Positions 27,862 to 36,618 of a stretch of 64,000 nt of DNA are shown here, piece after piece. The notes under the pieces are model-generated. The model worked only from the letters and a program-made list of their open reading frames with translations. It did not search any database and had not been told where the DNA came from. Origin of the DNA: Celeribacter sp. HF31 (lineage in GTDB: Bacteria > Pseudomonadota > Alphaproteobacteria > Rhodobacterales > Rhodobacteraceae); assembly GCF_011806455.1 (NCBI RefSeq), contig NZ_JAATOT010000002.1, forward strand, positions 1 through 64,000, read 5' to 3'. A program made the position numbers and the translations under genes. Each line of letters opens with the position of its first letter. The first letter of the stretch is position 1.

Positions 27862-27900
27862 GAAAATGCGCCAAGCCCCTCAGCTTTGGGCGCATTTTCG
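27862..27900. terminator. Terminator after phoB
   Basis: GAAAATGCGCC (27862-27872) pairs with GGCGCATTTTC (27889-27899). The T/A-rich arms make it usable in both directions. Confidence 0.8.
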
Positions 27901-27946
27901 CATTTCCGTCCGTGAGTGGCGCACCACGGCTTGCCGACCTCTTGGA

Positions 27947-27975
27947 ATATATGCTCAAATCATTTGAGCACATAT
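27947..27975 (+). promoter_or_regulatory. Palindromic operator before the gntR gene
   Basis: A perfect TGCTCAAAT-C-ATTTGAGCA palindrome (27952-27970), extended by ATAT/ATAT on both sides, ends 20 bases before the gntR start. This is the place and symmetry expected for autoregulation. A 15-base half-site copy occurs at 33078-33092. Confidence 0.75.
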
Positions 27976-27990
27976 ATTCAGAGGGCGGAC

Positions 27991-28659
27991 ATGTCAGAGA
28001 TTTTCACCAAGGAACCGGCGCATCTGCGGACCTATCGCGGCATCCGGGACCTGATCCTCTCCGGCGATCTGGTGCCGGGGGAGCCGGTGACGATCCAGGG
28101 CCTCACGGATCGGTTGGACGCGGGCATGACCCCGGTGCGCGAGGCGATCAGGCGGCTGACCTCCGAAGGCGCCTTGGTGTTTCACGGCAATCGGCGCGTG
28201 ACCGTGCCTGTTCTGAGCCTTTCAGAAGTGGATGAGCTGATCTTTGCCCGTCTGGCTTTGGAACCCGAACTTGCAAAACGCGGGGCGGAGCAGATGAGCG
28301 AGGCGGAGATCGCAGCGCTCACTCTGGTGGACGGCGAGATCGACGAGGCCATGCGCAAGGGCGACATGCGCGGTTACATGATCCACAACCACCGCTTTCA
28401 CATGCTGCTCTACCGCGCCGCCCATACCGATGTCATCGGCCCCATGGTCGACACGCTTTGGCTCCGTTCCGGCCCTGCGCTTCGGGTGATGTGCACACGG
28501 TTCGGCTCGCAAAACCTGCCCGACATGCATCAGGTCGCGATCAAGGCGCTGCGCGCGGGCGACGGTGACGGCGTGGCCGAGGCCATCCGTCGCGACATCC
28601 TGCAAGGCATGGAAAACATCCGCGCCATCGTGGCCGAGAGCGCGGAAGAGACGGCTTAA
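27991..28659 (+). CDS. GntR-family (FadR/FCD) transcriptional regulator
   Basis: 222 residues. The winged helix at ~10-75 (YRGIRDLILSGDLVPGEPVTIQ...AGMTPVREAIRRLTSEGALVFHGNRRVTV) is followed by an all-helical FCD ligand domain (~85-210) with the HNHRFHMLLYRAAH metal or ligand region. It probably represses the aminotransferase/oxidase/aldehyde dehydrogenase operon transcribed towards it, because its palindrome is repeated in that promoter. The inducer is unknown; a diamine or amino acid is likely from the context. Confidence 0.88.
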   Translation: MSEIFTKEPAHLRTYRGIRDLILSGDLVPGEPVTIQGLTDRLDAGMTPVREAIRRLTSEGALVFHGNRRVTVPVLSLSEVDELIFARLALEPELAKRGAEQMSEAEIAALTLVDGEIDEAMRKGDMRGYMIHNHRFHMLLYRAAHTDVIGPMVDTLWLRSGPALRVMCTRFGSQNLPDMHQVAIKALRAGDGDGVAEAIRRDILQGMENIRAIVAESAEETA

Positions 28660-28660
28660 A

Positions 28661-28703
28661 GCGTTTTTCAAAAAACTTGAGGCACTCAATTTTTGAAAAA
28701 CGC
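28661..28703. repeat. Palindromic element 1 (14-bp arms)
   Basis: GCGTTTTTCAAAAA (28661-28674) and TTTTTGAAAAACGC (28690-28703) are perfect inverses. The element sits between convergent genes and may terminate both. Confidence 0.8.
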
Positions 28704-28727
28704 AGCAAGATCAATTCAGTGTCGCAA

Positions 28728-28766
28728 CGTTTTTCGCTCAATCTGATTCAGATTAAACGAAAAACG
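28728..28766. repeat. Palindromic element 2, REP-like
   Basis: Outer arms CGTTTTTCG/CGAAAAACG (28728-28736, 28758-28766) enclose AATCTGA-T-TCAGATT (28740-28754). It shares the CGTTTTTC arm with element 1, which suggests a dispersed intergenic repeat family. Confidence 0.75.
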
Positions 28767-28782
28767 CTTAGGGCGCGTGAGC

Positions 28783-30222
28783 TTAGACCGAGATCGCTTT
28801 GATTTCGCAGAAATCTTCGATGCCGTATTGCCCGCCTTCGCGGCCATTGCCGGAGAGCTTATAGCCACCGAAGGGTGAGCCGAAAGAGATATCCGAGCCG
28901 TTCAAATGCACCATGCCCGCACGGATGTCCCGCGCCATGGCGAGGCCACGGGCTTTGCTTTCCTCTGAGGCGCCGGTCTGGATGTAGGCGGCGAGGCCGT
29001 AGGGCGTGTCATTGGCGATGTGCACCGCGTCTTCGTCGTCCTGATAGGAGATCATCACCAGAACCGGGCCAAAGACCTCTTCCTGCGCGATGCGCATGTC
29101 GTTGGTCACATCGCCAAACACCGTCGGGCGCACGAAATAGCCGCGATTGAAGCCTTCGGGCCGCCCGAGACCGCCCGCCACCAGCCGCGCACCGTCTTCG
29201 ATGCCGGCCTGAATGAGGTTTTGCACCCGGTCGTATTGCATCTGCGACACCAGCGGGCCGATGTGGTTGCCGGTCTGCGACGGCAGGCCGACCTCGGTGG
29301 CTTCGGCCACCTCCTTGGCGATCTCCATCGCGGTCTCGTAATGGCTTTCCGGGATCAGCATCCGCGTCGGCGCGTTGCAGCTTTGCCCGGTGTTTTGGAA
29401 ACAATGGCGCAGGCCGCGTTTCACCGCTTCTTCGAAATCGCAATCGTCCAGCAGCACGTTCGGGGATTTGCCGCCCAGCTCCAGCGTCACACGTTTCACC
29501 GTGGGGGCGGCGGCTTTGGAAATCTCGACGCCTGCGCGGGTGGAGCCGGTGAAGGACACCATGGCCACATCAGGGTGAGACGAAATCGCGGCCCCCACGC
29601 CCGGACCGTCGCCATTCACAAGATTGAACACGCCCTTCGGCACGCCCGCCTCATGCAGAATCTCGGCGTACAAAAGCGCGTTCATCGGGGTCAGTTCCGA
29701 GGGTTTCAACACCATGGTGCAGCCTGCGGCCAGCGCCGGGATGACCTTCAAAGCGATCTGATTGATCGGCCAGTTCCACGGCGTGATAAAGCCACAGACC
29801 CCGATGGCCTCATGCACGATGAGATCGCCGGGGCCGTTTTGGTGTTCGAAATCAAAGGCCTCAAGCGCTTTCACAACGCCGTCCAGATGCCCGATGCCGA
29901 CGGCGGCCTGCGCCCGGTCGGACAGAGAAATCGGCGCGCCCATTTCTTCGGTGATCAGCGCGGACATTTCATCGTAACGGCTCTGATAGACCTCGCGGAT
30001 CGAGGCCAAAAGATCGAGGCGCTCGGCCTTTGTGGTGCGCGAAAATGACGGGAAGGCGGCTTTGGCGGCGGCGACAGCGGCATCGACATCCGCAGGCGTG
30101 CCCATGGCCACCTGGGCAAAGACCTCTTCGCTGGCCGGATTGATCACGTCCATCATGGTCTCACCCAGCGGTTTAACCCATTCCCCGTTGATATAGAACC
30201 GGTCGGTTTTCAACTCCGTCAT
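28783..30222 (-). CDS. NAD(P)-dependent aldehyde dehydrogenase
   Basis: 479 residues. Catalytic Cys282 in NTGQSCNAPT, the general-base glutamate in LELGGKSPN, the oxyanion Asn in FITPWNWPINQ and the NAD loop FTGSTRAG. It would oxidise the aldehyde made by the aminotransferase or the FAD oxidase upstream to its acid. Start ATG 30222 (MTELKTDRFYINGEW) has AAGGA upstream; the frame continuing upstream is antisense noise. Third gene of the operon at 32943-28783. The exact aldehyde is not determined. Confidence 0.88.
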   Translation of the reverse strand: MTELKTDRFYINGEWVKPLGETMMDVINPASEEVFAQVAMGTPADVDAAVAAAKAAFPSFSRTTKAERLDLLASIREVYQSRYDEMSALITEEMGAPISLSDRAQAAVGIGHLDGVVKALEAFDFEHQNGPGDLIVHEAIGVCGFITPWNWPINQIALKVIPALAAGCTMVLKPSELTPMNALLYAEILHEAGVPKGVFNLVNGDGPGVGAAISSHPDVAMVSFTGSTRAGVEISKAAAPTVKRVTLELGGKSPNVLLDDCDFEEAVKRGLRHCFQNTGQSCNAPTRMLIPESHYETAMEIAKEVAEATEVGLPSQTGNHIGPLVSQMQYDRVQNLIQAGIEDGARLVAGGLGRPEGFNRGYFVRPTVFGDVTNDMRIAQEEVFGPVLVMISYQDDEDAVHIANDTPYGLAAYIQTGASEESKARGLAMARDIRAGMVHLNGSDISFGSPFGGYKLSGNGREGGQYGIEDFCEIKAISV

Positions 30223-30242
30223 GCCTGTTATCCTTTTGAAAC

Positions 30243-31556
30243 TTATAGTTTGTCGCGCAAAGCATACCACGTCATCGCGAGCGCCAGTAGAGGCGTTCGA
30301 AGCGTCGGCCCGCCGGGAAAGCGCGGGCTTGGCAGCGATTGCATGAGATCGAACCGCGCGGCGTGGCCCTCGACCGCCTCCGCCGCGATTTGCCCGGCGA
30401 GTGTGGCCAAAGCCACACCTTGACCGGAGAACCCGGCGATGGACATCGCATTCGGCCCGAGACGCGCGAAATGCGGCAGGCGGGACATGGTGATGCCCAA
30501 AGTGCCGCCCCAAGCGTAGTCGAGTTTGGCGTCTTTCAGTTCCGGGTAAACGCCCAGCATCGGCCCGCGCACCTTGGCGCGCAGGTCACTTGGGAACTTA
30601 TAGCCGTAACTTTCACCACCGCCGAAAATCATCCGGTTGTCCGGCGACATACGGTAGTAATTGATCACAAACCGACTGTCCGCAACGGCATGGCGGTTCG
30701 GGATCAGTCGCGCCGCGAGATCGGAGGGCAGGGGTTCCGTGACGGCGATGAAATTGTTGATCGGCATGACGTGATGCGCCACGTCGTGATCGAGATTGTT
30801 GTGATAGCCATTGAGCGCGAGGATCAGGTGATCGGCCTCCACCACGGCCTGATCGGTGTGGACGCGCGGTTTGGCTTTGGTTTCTATTTTGGTCACGCGC
30901 GACAGCTCATGGATGCGCACACCAGCGGCCTCGGCAAGGCGTGCAATCGCAAAGGCATAGCGCAGCGGGTGCAGGTGGCCGGAACCCATATCCAACGTGC
31001 CGGAGTGGTAATCCTCAGACCCGGTCTCATGGCGGACGGCGTCGCGGTCGAGGTAACGAATTTTGTCGTAGCCGTAGACCTTTTGCATGTGATCGACATG
31101 CTTTTGCGAATGGCCAGAAAACCGGGCCCGGTGATTGGCGTGGATCACGCCATCACGCCAGTCGCAATCATCCCCGCTCTCGGACAGGATCACCTTGACC
31201 AGACCCACGGCCTCGGCGCCCAGATCCCAGAGCATCCGCGCGTCATCCATGCTGACATGGGTTTCCAACTCGTCTTGTTCGAGCCGTTGCCCCATCGACA
31301 CCTGACCGCCATTGCGCCCCGACGCGCCGGAGCCGACGCGCGAGGCCTCCAAAAGCACCACGTCCAATCCGCGCCGCGCCATATGGAGCGCTGCCGACAG
31401 GCCCGCATAGCCGCCGCCGACGACACAGACATCGGCCTTCACCGTGCCAGTGGCGGCCGGGTAGGGGCCAGGCTCTTTATGCTGCGCCTGCGCTGTCGCG
31501 GCGTACCACGACTGCGCGTGGTCGCCGGGCCGGTCGTTGATGGTCAGGATGTCCAT
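30243..31556 (-). CDS. FAD-dependent oxidoreductase, PuuB-like
   Basis: 437 residues of the DAO/GlpO family. The dinucleotide fold VCVVGGGYAGLSAALHMARRG is near 43-63 and the flavin loop GSGASGRNGGQV near 76-87, as in gamma-glutamylputrescine oxidase. The C-terminus has IAGFSGQGVALATLAGQ for the isoalloxazine ring. It would oxidise an amine or N-substituted amine to an aldehyde with H2O2 release. No gamma-glutamylputrescine synthetase is in the window, so the free or modified substrate is open. Confidence 0.82.
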   Translation of the reverse strand: MDILTINDRPGDHAQSWYAATAQAQHKEPGPYPAATGTVKADVCVVGGGYAGLSAALHMARRGLDVVLLEASRVGSGASGRNGGQVSMGQRLEQDELETHVSMDDARMLWDLGAEAVGLVKVILSESGDDCDWRDGVIHANHRARFSGHSQKHVDHMQKVYGYDKIRYLDRDAVRHETGSEDYHSGTLDMGSGHLHPLRYAFAIARLAEAAGVRIHELSRVTKIETKAKPRVHTDQAVVEADHLILALNGYHNNLDHDVAHHVMPINNFIAVTEPLPSDLAARLIPNRHAVADSRFVINYYRMSPDNRMIFGGGESYGYKFPSDLRAKVRGPMLGVYPELKDAKLDYAWGGTLGITMSRLPHFARLGPNAMSIAGFSGQGVALATLAGQIAAEAVEGHAARFDLMQSLPSPRFPGGPTLRTPLLALAMTWYALRDKL

Positions 31557-31560
31557 GAGA

Positions 31561-32943
31561 TCAGACGTTTAGCCCCTCCGCCTCGATCCGCTCCAGCGCC
31601 TCGTCGAGCGATTTGCGGGCGCGCTCGATCAGGATGTCGACCTCTGCCTTGGTGATGGTCAGCGGCGGGGAGATGATCATCCGATCCCCGACATGGCGCA
31701 TCACCAGATTGTTGGCAAAACAGCGCTCGCGACAGATATAGCCGACGGTGCCCGCATCCGCCTTGAACTTGGCGCGCGTGGCCTTGTTCGGCGTCAAGGC
31801 GATGGAGCCCATGAGACCGACGATCTTGGCCTCGCCGACCATCGGATGATCGACCAGCGCTTCCCATTTTTCCTTGAGGTAGGGTGCGATCTCTTGGCCG
31901 GCACGGGTGACGATGCCTTCCTCTTCGAGCAAGCGAATGTTTTCCAAGGCCACGGCACAGGCCACCGGATGGCCCGCATAGGTGTAGCCATGGGCAAATT
32001 CGCTGCCGTTGATCACAGAGGCGATCTCGTCGGAGACGATGGAGGCGCCGAGAGGAATGTAGCCCGACGTGATGCCCTTGGCACAGGTCATGATGTCAGG
32101 CGTGATGCCCATGGTCTCGGAGCCGAACCAATTGCCGGTACGGCCAAAGCCGGTGATGACCTCGTCGACAATCAAAAGAATGCCGTATTTCTCGAGGATG
32201 CGGTTGATTTCCGGCCAATAGGTCTCCGGCGGCACGATCACGCCACCGGCGCCTTGTACCGGCTCCGCGATAAAGGCGGCGACGGTTTCGGGGCCAAGTT
32301 CGAGGATTTTCGCCTCAAGTGCCTGCGCGCGTTGAAGGCCGAACTCTTCGGGTGTCAGATCGCCGCCTTCGGACCACCAATCGGGTTGGTCGATGTGATG
32401 AATGCCGGGGATGGGCAGGCCGCCTTGCGCGTGGATGCCCTTCATCCCCCCCAACGAGCCGCCGCCCATGGTGGAGCCGTGATAGCCATTCCAGCGCGAG
32501 ATCACGTTGAAGCGCTCCGGCTGGCCTTTCAACTCCCAGTAATGCCGCACCATCCGCAGGTTGGTGTCGTTGGAATCCGAGCCCGAGCCGTTGAAGAACA
32601 CATGGTTCAGATCGCCCGGCGCAATTTCGGCGAGTTTCTTGGCCAGCATGATCGCGGGCACCGTCGAGGTTTGGAAAAACGTATTGTAATAGGGCAGTTG
32701 CTTCATCTGACGCGCCGCCGCCTCGGCCAGCTCGTCGCGTCCGTAGCCGATGTTCACACACCACAGACCGGCCATGGCGTCGAGAATTTCCTCGCCCTCG
32801 CTGTCGGTCAGCCAGACACCCGTTGCCTTGGTGATGATCCGCGCGCCTTTCTTCGCCAATTCGTCGCCGTCGGTGAACGGGTGCATGTGGTGGGCGGCGT
32901 CGAGCGCTTGCAATTCGGCGGTGGGCAGGTGGTTGTCGCTCAT
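31561..32943 (-). CDS. Class III aminotransferase (diamine/omega-amino acid:pyruvate type)
   Basis: 460 residues. PLP Lys289 in TCAKGITSGYIPLGA; SGSDSNDTNLRMVRHYW binds the phosphate; WNGYHGSTMGGGSLGG and LIVDEVITGFGRTG are typical of putrescine, taurine or beta-alanine:pyruvate aminotransferases. It would transfer the amino group of a diamine or omega-amino acid to pyruvate. Start 32943 has AAGGA upstream. First gene of the operon, preceded by a sigma-70-type promoter and a GntR half-operator. Confidence 0.88.
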   Translation of the reverse strand: MSDNHLPTAELQALDAAHHMHPFTDGDELAKKGARIITKATGVWLTDSEGEEILDAMAGLWCVNIGYGRDELAEAAARQMKQLPYYNTFFQTSTVPAIMLAKKLAEIAPGDLNHVFFNGSGSDSNDTNLRMVRHYWELKGQPERFNVISRWNGYHGSTMGGGSLGGMKGIHAQGGLPIPGIHHIDQPDWWSEGGDLTPEEFGLQRAQALEAKILELGPETVAAFIAEPVQGAGGVIVPPETYWPEINRILEKYGILLIVDEVITGFGRTGNWFGSETMGITPDIMTCAKGITSGYIPLGASIVSDEIASVINGSEFAHGYTYAGHPVACAVALENIRLLEEEGIVTRAGQEIAPYLKEKWEALVDHPMVGEAKIVGLMGSIALTPNKATRAKFKADAGTVGYICRERCFANNLVMRHVGDRMIISPPLTITKAEVDILIERARKSLDEALERIEAEGLNV

Positions 32944-33074
32944 GCGTCTGGTCCTTTGTGCCATCCGACCGCCGGGCGCCGTGCAAAAAGATGCCAGACA
33001 GGGAAGGGCGGTTCGATGGTCGAAGTTGAGAGGGAGACCGGAGATAAATCTCCGGGACATATCTGTTGTTTCGA

Positions 33075-33103
33075 AAAATATGATCAAATTATTGCAGGGT
33101 CAA
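33075..33103 (-). promoter_or_regulatory. Promoter of the aminotransferase operon with embedded GntR half-site
   Basis: On the minus strand TTGACC (33103-33098), 17-base spacer, TATTTT (33080-33075). Plus-strand ATATGATCAAATTAT (33078-33092) matches 13 of 15 bases of the gntR operator half ATATGCTCAAATCAT and overlaps the -10 and spacer, a repressor position. Confidence 0.6.
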
Positions 33104-33163
33104 GAGAGCGTCCCATCGCAAGACGGCAAGAGGGGCATTACGTTTTCGAAAATGCAGACCCGA

Positions 33164-34351
33164 TCAGGTCTTGACGAAAAGTTTGCGCGGCACCTTGCAC
33201 AGTGTTTCTGCCGGTCCATCGTCGCGGATCAGGATGGTTTCCGTGGTCTCCAAACCCCAATCCTCCATCCACAGCCCCGGCATGAAGTGAAAGGTCATCC
33301 CGGGCTGCAACACCGTCTCATCGGAGGCGCGCAAAGAGACGGTATGCTCGCCCCAATCCGGCGGGTAGGACAGGCCCACGGCATAACCACAGCGGTTCGG
33401 CCGTTCGATCCCAACCTTGCGCAATTCGGCATCGAGCGCGCGGGCAATGTCACCGGCGCGCTGGCCGGGCCGGGCGATGTCGATCCCGGCGTTCAATCCT
33501 TCGGTCAGGGCCAGGGCGGCTTCGCTCATGTAACGCGGCGGCGTCCCAAAGAAAATCGTCCGACAAAGCGGCGCGTGGTAGCGGCGATAACAGCCCGATT
33601 GCTCGATAAACGTCGCCTCATTGGATTTCAGCGCCTCGCCATTCCACGTCAGATGCGGCGCGGAGGCGTCTTTGCCCGAGGGCAGCAGCGGCACGATCGC
33701 CGGGTAATCGCCCCAGCTGTCCGCTTCGCCCTGAACCGCGGTCTTGAACAGCTCGCCGACCAGATCGTGCTTGCGCATCCCGGGTTCGGCAAGCTCGACC
33801 GCGCGGTCGATCACCAGCTCGGAAATCCGTGCGGCGCGGCGCATGAACTCCAGCTCTTCAGGCGATTTGACTAGCCGTTTCCAATTGACGAGTGAGGTGG
33901 CATCCACGAACTTTGCCTCCGGCAAAGCGTGCTCCAACACGGCAAAGGCCCGGGCGGTGAAATAATAACTCTCCATCTCGACACCGATGCGCCGGGTCTC
34001 ATATCCCAAAGCCGCGAGATGGCGGGCGAGATCTTGCATCGGATGAAGATCTTCCGCTTGAACGAAACGGTCCTCATAGGGCAGGAGGCTCTCGTCTTCC
34101 ATCCAGACTGTCCGCTTCGCGCCATTCGCATCCATGCCGCGGCCCCACCAAAACGGCGCGCCGTCGAGCGGCAAGATCACGCCCTGATGGACGTAAAACG
34201 ACCAGCCGTCATAGCCCGTGAGCCAATTCTGGTTGGAGGGATTGGTGACGAACAACACGTCGATCCCGGCGGCGTTCATGGCCTCGCGGGTGATCTGAAG
34301 GCGTCGATCATATTCGGCCTGCGTAAAGGCGGCGTTCTCGATGGGCATCAT
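33164..34351 (-). CDS. M24-family hydrolase, ectoine hydrolase (DoeA/EutD)-like
   Basis: 395 residues. The creatinase-like N-domain begins FTQAEYDRRLQITREAMNAAGID and has NQNWLTGYDGWSFYVHQG, the opening typical of DoeA/EutD. The pita-bread domain (~175-395) has HAPLCRTIFFG and PGMTFHFMPGLWMEDWG. Ring or amide hydrolysis of an N-acyl diamino acid fits. The partner deacetylase DoeB is absent here, so ectoine use is not shown. Starts at 34351 or 34348; the ribosome site is weak. Confidence 0.75.
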   Translation of the reverse strand: MMPIENAAFTQAEYDRRLQITREAMNAAGIDVLFVTNPSNQNWLTGYDGWSFYVHQGVILPLDGAPFWWGRGMDANGAKRTVWMEDESLLPYEDRFVQAEDLHPMQDLARHLAALGYETRRIGVEMESYYFTARAFAVLEHALPEAKFVDATSLVNWKRLVKSPEELEFMRRAARISELVIDRAVELAEPGMRKHDLVGELFKTAVQGEADSWGDYPAIVPLLPSGKDASAPHLTWNGEALKSNEATFIEQSGCYRRYHAPLCRTIFFGTPPRYMSEAALALTEGLNAGIDIARPGQRAGDIARALDAELRKVGIERPNRCGYAVGLSYPPDWGEHTVSLRASDETVLQPGMTFHFMPGLWMEDWGLETTETILIRDDGPAETLCKVPRKLFVKT

Positions 34352-34617
34352 GACGGCTTCGAATGAGCTACAGGGACAAGTTGAGAAAACCGCGCATGTC
34401 GCGTCAATCAAAACCCACAGCATCGAAACCTGAAAACCGTCTGACAGCCCGACGTGCTAGGACTTTCAGCGCCGTGATGCAAAAGTGTAAGGGGGCTATG
34501 CGCCGCGTCCTCCTCTGTGCGATTTATCCTATAATTGGTATTATGTATAATATTAGACGGGTGATGAAGTGAGAAACACCCTATGACACCTTGTTTTCAT
34601 AGCGTTTTCTGCCCGCT
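34352..34617. other. Intergenic, AT-rich promoter region of the M24 gene
   Basis: No gene supported. The stretch 34520-34565 (ATTGGTATTATGTATAATATT) is AT-rich and may hold the promoter for the M24 gene. Confidence 0.4.
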
Positions 34618-35199
34618 CTAGAAGCTCGGTGGCGTTGAGGCACTGATCACCTCGCTGGGAACCGGACCGATTTGACGAAAGCGATGCGGTGTACGGCTCT
34701 CGAAATAATACGCATCTCCTGGACCCAGGATTTTGCGCTGCTCACCCACAGTGACCTCGATGCGCCCGGAAATCACGATCCCGGCTTCTTCGCCTTCATG
34801 GCCGTACATCACGCGTCCCGTGTCGGCGCCGATCTCATAGCGTTCGCGCAGCATCATCAAAGCCCGCCCAAACAGCGATTTGCCGACCTGTTTGAGCGAG
34901 AGCTTGCCTTTGCCGATCTCGGTGAGCTCTTCGGCGGCGTAGAACACCTGTTGCTCGGTCACGGGCTCGAAGGCGAAGAACTCCGACAGGCTGATCGGAA
35001 CACCCGCGAGGATCTTATGAAGCGCGCCGACGGATGGGTTCATCTTGCCGGATTCAATGAGAGAAATCGTCGAATTCGGAATGCCGACTTTCTTGGCCAA
35101 AGCGCGCTGAGACTGCCCGGCGCGTTCCCGCACAGCGCGCAGCCTTTGACCCAGAGCCAAATCATCGAAGTCTTCCGCTAAAGTGTTTGATCCGTTCAT
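34618..35199 (-). CDS. Cupin-containing XRE-family regulator (PuuR-like)
   Basis: 193 residues. HTH at ~17-72 (LGQRLRAVRERAGQSQRALAKKVGIPNSTISLIESGKMNPSVGAL) plus a cupin at ~115-185 (GHEGEEAGIVISGRIEVTVGEQ...GDAYYFESRTPHRFR). This layout is that of PuuR, the repressor of putrescine utilisation. It is divergent from gabT, which it probably controls in response to a polyamine or GABA-related ligand. Confidence 0.85.
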   Translation of the reverse strand: MNGSNTLAEDFDDLALGQRLRAVRERAGQSQRALAKKVGIPNSTISLIESGKMNPSVGALHKILAGVPISLSEFFAFEPVTEQQVFYAAEELTEIGKGKLSLKQVGKSLFGRALMMLRERYEIGADTGRVMYGHEGEEAGIVISGRIEVTVGEQRKILGPGDAYYFESRTPHRFRQIGPVPSEVISASTPPSF

Positions 35200-35342
35200 T
35201 ATACGACAAACCCTAGATATTTCTTACATGATTATAATGCATTACGAAGAATAAGAAACAGAGTTTTTTAAGATCGGGAAACCGCATAGCGTCAGATCAA
35301 TCACGACCTTCACTCTCGCACTTCAGCACAACAGGATAGAAA

Positions 35343-36617
35343 ATGACAAACGCAGATCTCGCCGCCCGCCGCGTAGACGCCATGGCCCGAGGCGTCGGCG
35401 TCATGACCGACCACTTCATCACCCGCGCCGAAAACGCCGAAGTCTGGGACGAAGACGGCAATCGCCTGATCGACTTCGCCGCAGGCATCGCCGTGGTCAA
35501 CACCGGCCACCGCCACCCGAAAGTCATGGCGGCGGTCAAAGCCCAGCTCGACGGTTTCACCCACACCTGCCACCAGGTTTTGCCCTATGCGCCCTATGTG
35601 ACGCTGGCCGAACGGCTGAATGCCAAGGTGCCGGGCGCCTTTCACAAGAAAACCGTCTTTGTCACGACCGGCGCAGAAGCCGTTGAAAATGCAGTGAAAG
35701 TCGCGCGCGCCTATACGGGACGTCCGGCAGTGATCGCCTTTGGTGGCGGCTTTCATGGCCGGACCTTCATGGGCATGTCGCTGACCGGCAAAGTGGTGCC
35801 CTACAAAGTCGGGTTCGGCGCAATGATGCCCGACGTGTTCCACGTGCCCTACCCCTGCGCGCTGCATGGCGTCTCCGTCGACGACAGCTTTGCCGCCATT
35901 GAGGCGCTGTTCAAAGCCGATGTCGATCCGGCCCGCGTCGCGGCCGTGATTTTCGAACCCGTGCAAGGCGAAGGCGGTTTCTACCCGGCGCCTGCCGAAT
36001 TCGTCACCCGTCTGCGCGCGCTCTGCGACGCCCACGGCATGGTGATGATCGCCGATGAGGTGCAAACCGGCTTTGGCCGCACAGGCAAACTGTTTGCCAT
36101 GGAGCATTACGACGTGGCCGCCGATGTCACCACCATGGCCAAAGGTCTGGGCGGCGGTCTGCCGATCTCTGCGGTCACCGGCAAGGCCGAGATCATGGAT
36201 GCGGCGGGTCCCGGCGGCCTGGGCGGCACCTATGGCGGCAACCCTCTGGGGATTGCTGCGGGCAATGCCGTTCTGGACGTGATCGAAGAGGAAGACCTCT
36301 GTGCCCGTGCCGAGGAATTCGGTAACAAACTCAAAGCTGTGCTGGCCGACATTCAATCGACCACACCGGAGCTTGCCGACATTCGCGGCCCCGGCTTCAT
36401 GGTCGCCGCCGAGTTCATGACCACGGACGGCAAACCCAACGCCGAACTGACCGGCAAGATCCGTATCGAGGCGCTCAAGCGCGGTCTCGTGCTTTTGACT
36501 TGCGGCGTCTATGGCAATGTGATCCGGTTCCTCGCGCCTCTGACCATCGATGAGCCGGTGTTCGATGAGGCGATGGACATTCTGAAAGATGCGGTGAATG
36601 CCGCGCGGGAGAGCTGA
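35343..36617 (+). CDS. gabT: 4-aminobutyrate aminotransferase
   Basis: 424 residues of class III fold. PLP Lys267 in TMAKGLGGGLPISAVTG, TGAEAVENAVKVARAYTGRPAVIAF and EPVQGEGGFYPAP are the GabT motifs. It converts GABA and 2-oxoglutarate to succinate semialdehyde and glutamate. ATG at 35343 with AGGATAG upstream. The stop is 1 base from gabD, so the two are one transcript. Confidence 0.92.
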   Translation: MTNADLAARRVDAMARGVGVMTDHFITRAENAEVWDEDGNRLIDFAAGIAVVNTGHRHPKVMAAVKAQLDGFTHTCHQVLPYAPYVTLAERLNAKVPGAFHKKTVFVTTGAEAVENAVKVARAYTGRPAVIAFGGGFHGRTFMGMSLTGKVVPYKVGFGAMMPDVFHVPYPCALHGVSVDDSFAAIEALFKADVDPARVAAVIFEPVQGEGGFYPAPAEFVTRLRALCDAHGMVMIADEVQTGFGRTGKLFAMEHYDVAADVTTMAKGLGGGLPISAVTGKAEIMDAAGPGGLGGTYGGNPLGIAAGNAVLDVIEEEDLCARAEEFGNKLKAVLADIQSTTPELADIRGPGFMVAAEFMTTDGKPNAELTGKIRIEALKRGLVLLTCGVYGNVIRFLAPLTIDEPVFDEAMDILKDAVNAARES

Positions 36618-36618
36618 T

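Noticed and set aside
34363-34572. 69-codon plus-strand ORF
   Set aside because: No ribosome site, a random basic composition, and it lies over the M24 promoter region.
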